Shown piece by piece: positions 1 to 5,847 of a stretch of DNA of 6,682 nt (position 1 is its first letter; each line of letters starts with the position of its first letter). The position numbers and the translations under genes were made by a program. This stretch comes from a bacterium (lineage in GTDB: Bacteria; Actinomycetota; Acidimicrobiia; Acidimicrobiales; Bin134). The notes under the pieces were generated by a model that saw nothing but the letters and a program-made list of their open reading frames with translations, did not search any database and was not told where the DNA came from. Location of the stretch: assembly GCA_028820035.1 (NCBI GenBank), contig JAPPKI010000037.1, positions 1-6,682 of the forward strand, written 5' to 3'.

Positions 1-145
1 GATGGAATACGACGATGACGGAATTACCATTGAAAAGGACGGAGTTCCTCAACGCGTGTCATTCAACGACATCGCCAAGGCCAGGACCGTCTTTGAATGG
101 GGTCCAATGCCAAAGAAGCAGATCAAGGAGAAGAGCAGCCGATGA
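1..145 (+). CDS. rimP: Ribosome maturation factor RimP, C-terminal end (5' truncated by window)
   Basis: RimP binds the free 30S subunit and helps its maturation. Only the last 47 codons are visible, in the frame whose codons start at position 2, ending at TGA 143-145; the gene begins before the window. The visible part runs from an acidic strand (EYDDDGITIEK) through FNDIAKARTVFEWGP to a basic tail rich in Lys. The 'DI-KAR-V-EW' ending is the usual C-terminal strand of the RimP SH3-like domain. Its stop overlaps the nusA start (ATGA at 142-145), so the two are probably translationally coupled, and rimP directly before nusA is the standard order. The identification rests on a short piece plus context, but the two agree well. 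Confidence 0.88.
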   Translation, partial: MEYDDDGITIEKDGVPQRVSFNDIAKARTVFEWGPMPKKQIKEKSSR

Positions 146-1344
146 ATCCTGACATGCTTGAAGCCCTCCAAGCCCTGGCCGCAGACAAGGGGATTTCGGT
201 GGAGGCCCTGTTGGCGGCCCTGGCCGATGCCCTTGAATCGGCCTACAAGCGGATGCCCGACAGCGAGGAATATGCCTGGGTAACCATCAACCCCGAGACG
301 GCCGACATCCAGGTATTCGCGCAAAAGCTGGATGAGGACGGCGAGCCCATCGGGGAGCCATTTGACGTGACTCCCGATGGTTTCGGCCGTATCGCCGCGC
401 AGACGGCCAAGCAGGTCATGATGCAGCGGATTCGCGAGGTGGAGAGGGAGCTCAAGTACGAGGAATACGCTGGTCGGGAAGGCGACATCGTCACCGGGAT
501 CATTCAGCAGAATGATGCCCGCTACACCTTGTTGGACTTGGGCCGGGTGGAGGCCCTCTTGCCTCAGGCCGAGCAGGTGCCATTTGAGCGCCCCGACGCC
601 AACAGCCGCCTCAAGGCCTACATCGTGGAAGTCCGGAAGACGGCCAAGGGCCCGCAAATCGTGGTCAGTCGCACCCATCCTGGGCTGATCAAGCGGCTGT
701 TTGAGTTGGAAGTACCCGAGATCGCCGACGGGGTGGTGGAGATCAGGGCGTGTGCTCGGGAGCCGGGTCATCGCACCAAGATCGCGGTGTCGTCCAACGA
801 CACCAACGTAGATCCGGTAGGAGCCTGTGTGGGGGCCCGGGGGGCCCGGGTTCGCATGGTGGTCAACGAGTTGCGGGGGGAGAAGATCGACATCGTTCCC
901 TTTGCCGATGACCCGTCCGATTTCGTGGCCAAGGCACTGTCTCCGGCCAAGATCAAGGAGGTCACCGTCGACGAGGAGTCCGGGGTGGCCGAGGTGGTGG
1001 TGCCCGACTACCAGCTCTCCCTGGCCATCGGCAAAGAAGGCCAGAATGCCCGGCTCTCTGCTCGGTTGACCGGATGGCGGATCGACATCAAGAGCGAGAC
1101 CCAGCTCGCCCAAGAAGCTGCCTATGAGGACATGGATTGGGCTGAGGGAGAATGGGTGGTGGACGAGACAACTGGCGAGCAGGTATGGCGGCCAGCAGAG
1201 GGAGGACCCGCGCTGTCAGCTGAGGAGTGGGCCGCCGAGGGCACCGACGACACCCCTTCTGAGGAGAGGGCTGCCGAAGGAAGTGAGAACGTTCCCGTTG
1301 AGGAGGTGGGGGACGCTGCGGAGGGCGGTCCTCCCCCGGGGTAG
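142..1344 (+). CDS. nusA: Transcription termination/antitermination factor NusA
   Basis: NusA binds RNA polymerase and nascent RNA and modulates pausing, termination and antitermination. The product is 400 aa. An N-terminal polymerase-binding domain covers about residues 1-108, including the opening [19 protein letters not shown]. An S1 domain follows at about 112-177 ([11 protein letters not shown] onward). KH1 has its GxxG loop near 230-233 (VGARGARVR), and KH2 has IGKEGQNAR at about 296-304. No AR repeats follow; instead there is an acidic Glu/Ala-rich tail at about 320-400 ending EGGPPPG, longer than in many actinobacterial NusA proteins as I recall them. ATG 142 is chosen because it gives the family N-terminus, overlaps the rimP stop, and has AAGGAG at 125-130 upstream. 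Translation ends at tandem TAG TAG (1342-1347). An upstream in-frame start at 97 lies inside rimP and is unlikely. Confidence 0.97.
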   Translation: MNPDMLEALQALAADKGISVEALLAALADALESAYKRMPDSEEYAWVTINPETADIQVFAQKLDEDGEPIGEPFDVTPDGFGRIAAQTAKQVMMQRIREVERELKYEEYAGREGDIVTGIIQQNDARYTLLDLGRVEALLPQAEQVPFERPDANSRLKAYIVEVRKTAKGPQIVVSRTHPGLIKRLFELEVPEIADGVVEIRACAREPGHRTKIAVSSNDTNVDPVGACVGARGARVRMVVNELRGEKIDIVPFADDPSDFVAKALSPAKIKEVTVDEESGVAEVVVPDYQLSLAIGKEGQNARLSARLTGWRIDIKSETQLAQEAAYEDMDWAEGEWVVDETTGEQVWRPAEGGPALSAEEWAAEGTDDTPSEERAAEGSENVPVEEVGDAAEGGPPPG

Positions 1345-1353
1345 TAGCCAGCG

Positions 1354-1379
1354 CTTCGGATTGACTTCGAAATCTGAAG
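1354..1379 (+). promoter_or_regulatory. Hairpin in the nusA-infB gap
   Basis: CTTCGGATT (1354-1362) pairs with AATCTGAAG (1371-1379) in a 9-bp stem with one G-U wobble and an 8-base loop. It lies 7 bases after the second nusA TAG. No T-run follows, so it is not a classic intrinsic terminator. It could be an RNA processing or stability element, or part of an infB leader. The pairing is read directly from the sequence; any role is inference. Confidence 0.45.
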
Positions 1380-1402
1380 GGCGGGCGTGAGACAATAAAT
1401 TC

Positions 1403-1420
1403 CCGACCCAAATGGGTCGG
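1403..1420 (+). promoter_or_regulatory. Near-perfect palindrome upstream of infB
   Basis: CCGACCC (1403-1409) and GGGTCGG (1414-1420) form a 7-bp stem around the 4-base loop AAAT. A small second hairpin can follow (CCGC 1421-1424 with GCGG 1430-1433). The element sits 34 bases before the infB TTG start and contains an alternative ATG (1412-1414) straddling its loop. With no U-tract after it, a terminator is unlikely. It could be a leader structure affecting infB translation or a DNA operator site; neither is proven. Confidence 0.45.
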
Positions 1421-1443
1421 CCGCGCACTGCGGACGGACTAAG

Positions 1444-1456
1444 AAAGAGCTTTTTG
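1444..1456 (+). promoter_or_regulatory. Ribosome binding site and TTG start that set the infB N-terminus
   Basis: AAAGAG (1444-1449), a one-mismatch version of AAGGAG, precedes TTG 1454-1456 by 4 bases. It decides between two infB starts. TTG gives (M)[15 protein letters not shown], the family N-terminus of IF2, whereas ATG 1412 has no purine-rich site before it and adds 14 atypical residues. Confidence 0.6.
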
Positions 1457-4198
1457 CCAGCAAAAATTCGGGTCTACGAGCTTGCCCGCGAGCTCGGCCT
1501 CACGAACAAGGAAACGCTTGACCTCTGCGTCACGCTGGGGATCGGCGTCAACAGCCACTCCTCAAGCATCGTGGATGCCCAAGCGGACCGCGTCCGCCGG
1601 CGAGCGCATCGTGATGGCCTGGTTCGGCCCCCTGAGCCCGAACCCGAGCCGGAGCCGGAACCTGAGCCGGAACCAGAACCTGTCGAGCCTGAGCCGGAAC
1701 CAGAACCTGTCGAGCCTGAGCCGGAACCCGAGCCTGTCGAGCCTGAGCCGGCTGCGGCCGAAGTAGAGCCGGAACCAGAACCTGAGCCTGAGCCGGCTGC
1801 GGCCGAAGTAGAGCCGGAACCAGAACCTGAGCCCGAGCCGCCCAAGCCGACGCGGGTGGTTACCTCTAGTGGAGGGGTGCCTCCCCGCTCCCGTCCAGCA
1901 GAACCGTCGATTGTGCCTCCTCCCGATGCTCCGCCAGCACCGCCGCGTTCGGTGCCGAGGCCTGCGTCCGAACCGCCGGCTGCTCAGCTAGCCGCCTCTG
2001 CCCGGACCAGCCCCCCGCTCTCGCGTTCGGGCAAGCCGATTCCGCCGCCCCCCGGCCGGCCGCCGACGTCTTCTTCGGGCAAGCCCATTCCGCCGCCCCC
2101 CGGCCGGGGTGGGCGGGGCCCGGCACCGAGCCCCCGAAGAGGTCCTCGAGGCCCCATGCGGCCATCGGTTGGCACCCAAGGGCCAGGGGCCGGTTCACCA
2201 GGACGGTCTCCTGCGCCTCTAGCTGCCCGCGGTCCCGCTGGTGCGCTCGGTGCGCCCCCTAGTGGAACGGGAGCTCCAGGCGGCCGAGGTCGAGGCGGCC
2301 CCCAGCGTCCTCAACAGAGGCGGCGCAAGAGTCGGCGGCGTCGGCGGGTGGCTGAAGACCTCCAGCCCATGAACATCCCCGACTACACCCCAACGGACGC
2401 GGCTGCGCCCACTGGGGTGGTGGTAGTCGAGCGAGCATCGACGCCGTTGGAGGTGGGTCCGAAGCTGAATCAGACGGCTGCCGATGTGGTCCGCTTTTTG
2501 ATGCAGCAGGGTGAGATGGTTACCGCCACCCAATCTCTGACTGACGACATGATCGAGCTGTTTGCTGCGGAGATCGGTGCCGAAGTACGGCTGGTAGATC
2601 CCGGCGAAGAGCAGGAGAACGAACTGCTCAAGCTGCTCGAAGCCGACTTCGAAGAGGAAGAGCCTGAAGACGGCAACCCAGTTCGGCCTCCGGTGATCAC
2701 CGTTATGGGCCATGTGGACCACGGCAAGACCAAGCTGCTTGACCAGATTCGCAGCGCCAACGTGGCTGAAGGCGAAGCCGGCGGCATCACCCAGCACATT
2801 GGTGCCTATCAGGTGGAAAAAGACGGGCGAACGCTCACCTTCATCGACACTCCCGGCCACGCGGCATTCACGGCAATGCGGGCCCGGGGTGCCGACGCCA
2901 CCGACATCGTGGTGCTGGTGGTGGCGGCCGACGACGGTGTGATGCCCCAGACCCTGGAGGCCATCAACCACGCTAGGGCCGCCGATGTGCCCATCGTGGT
3001 CGCTGTGAACAAGATCGACCGCAACAATGCCGACCCCAATCGGACCATGCAGCAGCTTTCTGAGCATGAATTGGTGCCAGAGCAGTGGGGAGGCGAGACC
3101 ATCGTGGTTGAGGTCTCCGCCCTTCAGAACCTGGGGATCGACGACTTGCTCGAGCAACTGGCCGTGGTGGCCGAGGTGGAGGATCTGCGGGCCAACTCAG
3201 ATGGTCGGGCTCGCGGCGTGGTGCTGGAGTCCAACTTGGATATCGGGCGTGGCCCGGTGGCCACTCTGTTGGTTCAGAACGGAACTTTGAAGCGAGGGGA
3301 CCCAGTGGTTGCCGGAGCTTCCTGGGGACGGGCCCGGGCCCTGCTCGACGACCGCGGCAACCAGATTCAAGAGGCGCTGCCATCGAAGCCGGTGCAGGTG
3401 CTTGGACTTTCCGACGTGGCCAACGCCGGCGACTCCTTCGTGGTGGCCCCCAACGAGAAGGTGGCGGCCAAGGTCGCCCAGACACGCGAGCACTCTCAGC
3501 GCATTGCCAGCTTGGGCCGGGATGCCGCAGCCACTTCGGGCGGAGCGCGCCTAGAGGACATCTTCAGTCAGATCCAGGCGGGGGAGACTGCGACGCTGAA
3601 CCTCATCGTCAAAGCCGATGTGAACGGATCGCTGGAAGCAGTGGTGGACAGTCTCCAGCGCCTCGGCCGCGACGAGGTGAAGCTGGCCTTTGTCCATCGG
3701 GGTGTGGGTGGAGTGACTGCCAACGACATCCAACTGGCTGCCGCGTCCAACGCCACCATCATCGGCTTCAACGTCAGACCCGATCGCAAGGCGAGGGAGC
3801 TGGCCGAACTCGAGAAGGTGGAGATCCGCACCTACGAGATCATCTACAACCTGATCGAGGATGTGGAGAACGCCATGGTGGGAATGCTGGCGCCGGAGTT
3901 CGAAGAGGTCGTCACCGGCGATGCCGAGGTGCGGGAAGTGTTCCGGATTCCCCGGGTGGGCGCGGTGGCCGGCTGCTACGTGCTCAACGGGGCCATCACT
4001 CGGGGCTCCAAGGTCCGGTTCCTGCGAGACGGTGCGGTCATCTGGCGGGGCACGGTGTCCTCTCTCAAGCGCTTCAAAGATGATGTGCGCGAAGTGCAGT
4101 CGGGATACGAGTGCGGTATCGGCCTGTCCGACTTCCAAGACCTCAAGCAGGGTGACGTCATCGAGACGTTCGAGGAGCGAGAAGTCGCCCGAGTCTGA
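1454..4198 (+). CDS. infB: Translation initiation factor IF-2
   Basis: IF2 is the GTPase that places initiator tRNA on the 30S subunit and promotes 50S joining. The product is 914 aa from TTG 1454. A first IF2_N module lies at about residues 1-55 ([19 protein letters not shown]). A Pro-Glu repeat linker (about 59-132), a Pro/Gly/Ser-rich stretch (about 133-288) and a basic patch (about 289-298) follow. A second IF2_N-like module is at about 322-380, and an acidic segment precedes the G domain. G1 is GHVDHGKT (419-426), G3 is DTPGH (465-469), G4 is NKID (519-522), and the G5 position reads SAL (555-557) rather than the commoner SAK. Domains II, III and IV (C-terminal fMet-tRNA binding) follow intact to TGA 4196-4198. 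Many actinobacteria have ylxR just upstream; here only 109 bases separate infB from nusA. The family call is certain; the start is less so (ATG 1412 is possible). Confidence 0.97.
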   Translation: MPAKIRVYELARELGLTNKETLDLCVTLGIGVNSHSSSIVDAQADRVRRRAHRDGLVRPPEPEPEPEPEPEPEPEPVEPEPEPEPVEPEPEPEPVEPEPAAAEVEPEPEPEPEPAAAEVEPEPEPEPEPPKPTRVVTSSGGVPPRSRPAEPSIVPPPDAPPAPPRSVPRPASEPPAAQLAASARTSPPLSRSGKPIPPPPGRPPTSSSGKPIPPPPGRGGRGPAPSPRRGPRGPMRPSVGTQGPGAGSPGRSPAPLAARGPAGALGAPPSGTGAPGGRGRGGPQRPQQRRRKSRRRRRVAEDLQPMNIPDYTPTDAAAPTGVVVVERASTPLEVGPKLNQTAADVVRFLMQQGEMVTATQSLTDDMIELFAAEIGAEVRLVDPGEEQENELLKLLEADFEEEEPEDGNPVRPPVITVMGHVDHGKTKLLDQIRSANVAEGEAGGITQHIGAYQVEKDGRTLTFIDTPGHAAFTAMRARGADATDIVVLVVAADDGVMPQTLEAINHARAADVPIVVAVNKIDRNNADPNRTMQQLSEHELVPEQWGGETIVVEVSALQNLGIDDLLEQLAVVAEVEDLRANSDGRARGVVLESNLDIGRGPVATLLVQNGTLKRGDPVVAGASWGRARALLDDRGNQIQEALPSKPVQVLGLSDVANAGDSFVVAPNEKVAAKVAQTREHSQRIASLGRDAAATSGGARLEDIFSQIQAGETATLNLIVKADVNGSLEAVVDSLQRLGRDEVKLAFVHRGVGGVTANDIQLAAASNATIIGFNVRPDRKARELAELEKVEIRTYEIIYNLIEDVENAMVGMLAPEFEEVVTGDAEVREVFRIPRVGAVAGCYVLNGAITRGSKVRFLRDGAVIWRGTVSSLKRFKDDVREVQSGYECGIGLSDFQDLKQGDVIETFEEREVARV
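1679..1759 (+). repeat. 27-bp tandem repeat units in the infB linker
   Basis: Three consecutive units begin with CCTGTCGAGCCTGAGCCGG at 1679, 1706 and 1733, a period of exactly 27 bases (9 codons, encoding PVEPEPEPE). Units 1 and 2 differ at two bases near the end; unit 3 diverges in its last third into the next repeat. The period is a multiple of three, so copy-number change would keep the reading frame. Confidence 0.85.
1742..1831 (+). repeat. Perfect 45-bp tandem duplication in the infB linker
   Basis: The 45 bases at 1742-1786 are repeated identically at 1787-1831. Each unit encodes 15 residues containing [13 protein letters not shown]. Perfect identity, including at synonymous positions, points to recent duplication or ongoing slippage or recombination. 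It overlaps the end of the 27-bp repeat block and continues the Pro-Glu linker in frame. Confidence 0.9.
2026..2107 (+). repeat. 34-bp direct repeat at 48-bp spacing in the infB linker
   Basis: Bases 2026-2059 recur at 2074-2107 with a single mismatch (ccG/ccC). Both encode [11 protein letters not shown], giving a 16-residue period in the Pro/Gly-rich linker. It is in frame and within infB. Confidence 0.85.
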
Positions 4199-4200
4199 CG

Positions 4201-4494
4201 ATGCATGTGCTTGCCGTGGTCTACGACTTGCACATACCCGGCTGTCGTTCGCTGAAAGAGCGACGTTCGGTGCTGCGCCCTGTCCTGTCGGGCGTAACCC
4301 GAAAATTCGGCGTCTCGGTGGCAGAGACCGGGCACACCGACCTCTGGCAGCGGGCTGAGGTGGGCGTGGCGGTGGTATCGGGGCAACCCAGCCAGTGCCG
4401 AACGCTCGCCGATGAGCTGGATCGCTATATGTGGTCGATTCCCGATATCGAAGTGGTGAGTTCCTCCTCCCACTGGCTGAACACAGACGAATAG
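4201..4494 (+). CDS. DUF503 / YlxP-like protein
   Basis: This is a 97-aa protein of the DUF503 (YlxP) family, small proteins usually encoded between infB and rbfA. It has the family opening (M)HVLAVVYDLHIPGCRSLKERRSVLRPV, the SVAETGHTDLWQRAEVGVAVVS core, and a C-terminal helix-strand ending in IEVVSSSSHWL. The length is normal for the family. There is no signal peptide or membrane segment, so it should be cytoplasmic. ATG 4201 starts two bases after the infB stop, and the TAG at 4492-4494 is two bases before the rbfA GTG, so it sits inside one transcription unit. A ribosome-related role is inferred from position; its molecular function is not known to me. Confidence 0.92.
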   Translation: MHVLAVVYDLHIPGCRSLKERRSVLRPVLSGVTRKFGVSVAETGHTDLWQRAEVGVAVVSGQPSQCRTLADELDRYMWSIPDIEVVSSSSHWLNTDE

Positions 4495-4496
4495 CC

Positions 4497-4871
4497 GTGG
4501 CTCGCAATCGGGCGTCGCGACCCTCCCGCTACTCACGGTCAGCCCGGCTCGGCGAGCTGCTGCGAGAGATCGTGGCTTCTGAGCTGGCCCGCTTGGACGA
4601 CGACCGCCTGGAGCTGGCCAGCATCACCGGGGTGGAAACCAGCGTCGAGTTGAGCCGGGCAACCGTGTTCATCAGCGCTGTGGACTAAGAGGCGGCCTCT
4701 GCGGGCCTCGAGGCCCTGGAGGAGCACCGTCTCCAACTCAAACAGGCGGTGGCCCGCTCAGCAGCGATGCGGAGAGTTCCCGACCTGGCGTTCGCCCTTG
4801 ATCCGTCGATCTCGGCCGGCGAGCGAGTGGACCGAATTCTCCGCGACCTGGCTAACGAGGACGAAAGGTGA
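4497..4871 (+). pseudogene. rbfA: Ribosome-binding factor A, interrupted by an in-frame TAA
   Basis: RbfA is a small KH-fold protein that binds the 30S subunit late in maturation. From GTG 4497 the frame reads VARNRASRPSRYSRSARLGE, then a helix, then ITGVETSVELSRATVFISAVD, and meets TAA at 4686-4688 after 63 residues. The same frame then continues without frameshift as EAASAGLEALEEHRLQL, KQAVARSAAMRRVPDLAFAL and DPSISAGERVDRILRDL to TGA 4869-4871. That is the expected C-terminal half (the R-P-LAF-DPS...GER...IL pattern), and the total of about 124 positions fits normal RbfA. One base change (for example GAA to TAA) explains the break. As written, the product would lose about half of the KH fold. 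In-frame ATG 4767 and GTG 4749 lie after the stop without a clear ribosome site. Sequencing error, a true nonsense mutation and read-through remain possible. The family call is firm; functional status is open. Confidence 0.88.
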
Positions 4872-4906
4872 GCGCTTCCGACGGATTGGCGGTCTTCGAC
4901 AAATGA
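4868..4906 (+). CDS. 12-codon ORF repeating the TruB N-terminus (truncated truB start)
   Basis: GTG 4868 overlaps the rbfA stop (GTGA 4868-4871) and has GAGGA (4857-4861) six bases upstream. That is a better ribosome site than anything before the truB ATG at 4903. It reads VSASDGLAVFDK and stops at TGA 4904-4906, overlapping the truB ATG (ATGA 4903-4906). The peptide matches the real TruB start MSGSAVDGLAVIDK. It is best read as the original or second-allele truB start, now cut off by a 41-base insertion that shifts the frame. It could act as a short leader that delivers ribosomes to ATG 4903 by reinitiation. I know of no independent function for it. Confidence 0.55.
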   Translation: MSASDGLAVFDK

Positions 4907-4944
4907 GTGGGAGTGCCGTCGACGGATTGGCGGTTATCGACAAA
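4880..4944 (+). repeat. Imperfect 24-bp direct repeat at the truB start (41-bp offset)
   Basis: Bases 4880-4903 recur at 4921-4944 with 22 of 24 identical; both start GACGGATTGGCGGT and end TCGACAAA. The offset of 41 bases is not a multiple of three, so the copies lie in different frames: copy 1 encodes DGLAVFDK in the 12-codon ORF and copy 2 encodes DGLAVIDK in truB. The two differences (CT versus TA) argue against a very recent simple duplication. Confidence 0.9.
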
Positions 4945-5775
4945 GAGGCTGGGTGGACGTCCCATGACGTGGTGGCCAAGGCCCGGGGTGTCTTCGGCAC
5001 CCGAAAAGTGGGGCACGCGGGCACGCTGGACCCCGATGCCACCGGGGTGCTGCTGTTGGGGGTTGGCCGTGCCACCAGGCTGTTGCGGTTTCTCACCCCG
5101 CTGCCCAAACAGTATGTGGGCGAATTGGTGCTTGGTGCCGAGACCACCACGCTGGATGCCGCCGGTGAGGTCACCGCGGTCCACGACATGTCTGGTGTGA
5201 CCCCGGAGCAGGTGGCCGAAGCCGCATCAGGCTTCGTCGGCGACATATTGCAGATTCCACCAATGGTCTCCGCGGTGAGAGTCGGGGGCCGTCGGCTGCA
5301 CGAGTTGGCCCGCGAAGGAGTCGAAGTCGAGCGGGAAGCCCGGCCGGTGACCGTCCATGAACTGGCGGTTGCCCCGATGGATGCTGACACCGGGGTTTAC
5401 CGGATGGAGGTCACCTGCTCCTCGGGAACGTATATCCGCTCGTTGGCCGCCGACATCGGCACTGCCTTGGGGGGCGGCGGACATCTTCGGGCGTTGCGGC
5501 GAATAGCCATCGGTTCGTTTGCAGTCGACGATGCCCGGCCGGTGGACGCGCCGGTGCTCTTGACCATGGCGGAGGCCTTGCGGGACTACCCCGCGGTGTC
5601 GATCGACGAGGCTTTGGGCCAGAGAGTGGGGAGCGGACAGGTGTTGGCAGCCGATGAGCTGTCGGCGGAGGGAGAAGGTCCGTGGGCCGTGCTCGGACCA
5701 CGAGGCCACCTCCTGGCCGTGTACGAGGCCCATCTCCCTGGCTTGGTCAAACCGGCAGTGGTAATCCCCCAGTGA
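4903..5775 (+). CDS. truB: tRNA pseudouridine(55) synthase TruB
   Basis: TruB converts U55 in the T-loop of tRNA to pseudouridine. The product is 290 aa from ATG 4903. It shows DKEAGWTSHDVV (the family usually has KP-G-TS; here Glu follows the Lys), then HAGTLDPDATG with the catalytic Asp at residue 43. Next come KQYVGELVLGAETTTLD, IPPMVSAVRVGGRRLHELAREG, CSSGTYIRSLAADIG and GGHLRALRRIAIGSF. A C-terminal region of actinobacterial type (VLGPRGHLLAVYE) ends at TGA 5773-5775. The ATG overlaps the stop of the preceding 12-codon ORF and has no good ribosome site of its own, so translation probably depends on coupling. The frame stays open upstream to 4798, but those codons are the rbfA 3' end and look unlike TruB. 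Some actinobacteria carry a DHH-family gene between rbfA and truB; none is here. Confidence 0.96.
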   Translation: MSGSAVDGLAVIDKEAGWTSHDVVAKARGVFGTRKVGHAGTLDPDATGVLLLGVGRATRLLRFLTPLPKQYVGELVLGAETTTLDAAGEVTAVHDMSGVTPEQVAEAASGFVGDILQIPPMVSAVRVGGRRLHELAREGVEVEREARPVTVHELAVAPMDADTGVYRMEVTCSSGTYIRSLAADIGTALGGGGHLRALRRIAIGSFAVDDARPVDAPVLLTMAEALRDYPAVSIDEALGQRVGSGQVLAADELSAEGEGPWAVLGPRGHLLAVYEAHLPGLVKPAVVIPQ

Positions 5776-5808
5776 GAGCCGGTGAGCTCGTCGTTGGCGT
5801 GACCGGGA

Positions 5809-5839
5809 TTGTCCACTCTGAGGCTTCGCCCGCTACCGT
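5809..5839 (+). promoter_or_regulatory. Possible promoter for ribF, perhaps giving a leaderless transcript
   Basis: TACCGT (5834-5839) fits the actinobacterial -10 pattern TAnnnT, and TTGTCC (5809-5814) is a partial -35 with a 19-base spacer, slightly long. The expected transcript start, about 7-9 bases past the -10, falls at or next to the GTG 5848, which has no good Shine-Dalgarno. That combination would suit leaderless translation. It is a motif match only. Confidence 0.35.
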
Positions 5840-5847
5840 GCAGAGCG

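Noticed and set aside
49..1113. Long minus-strand open frame opposite rimP/nusA, plus similar ones at 2219-3157 and 3551-4507
   Set aside because: They lie fully opposite clearly recognised genes, have no recognisable protein features, and are expected from codon bias in high-GC DNA.
1361..1401. Promoter with TTGACT (1361-1366) and an AT-rich -10 (GACAAT 1391-1396 or TAAATT 1396-1401) before infB
   Set aside because: The spacers are about 24 or 29 bases, too long for a standard sigma-70-type promoter, and TTGACT is better explained as part of the hairpin at 1354-1379.
1403..1420. Intrinsic terminator between nusA and infB
   Set aside because: The stem is sound but no T-run follows, and the downstream gene belongs to the same conserved operon.
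1474..1845. Minus-strand frame encoding a long Gly-Ser repeat
   Set aside because: It is the reverse reading of the Pro-Glu codons in the infB linker, not an independent gene.
1631..1849. CRISPR-like or mobile repeat array
   Set aside because: The repeats are contiguous, in frame and coding within infB, without spacers or flanking mobile genes.
4686..4688. TAA as a reassigned sense codon
   Set aside because: No other in-frame TAA occurs within a gene in this window, the other genes end normally at TGA or TAG, and TAA reassignment is not known in this kind of bacterium; a point mutation or sequence error is simpler.
4798..4902. Upstream in-frame extension of truB
   Set aside because: These codons are the rbfA 3' end read in another frame and give a sequence unlike any TruB N-terminus; ATG 4903 gives the family start.
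5779..5806. Terminator after truB (CCGGT 5779-5783 with ACCGG 5802-5806)
   Set aside because: The stem is only five pairs with an 18-base loop and no T-run.
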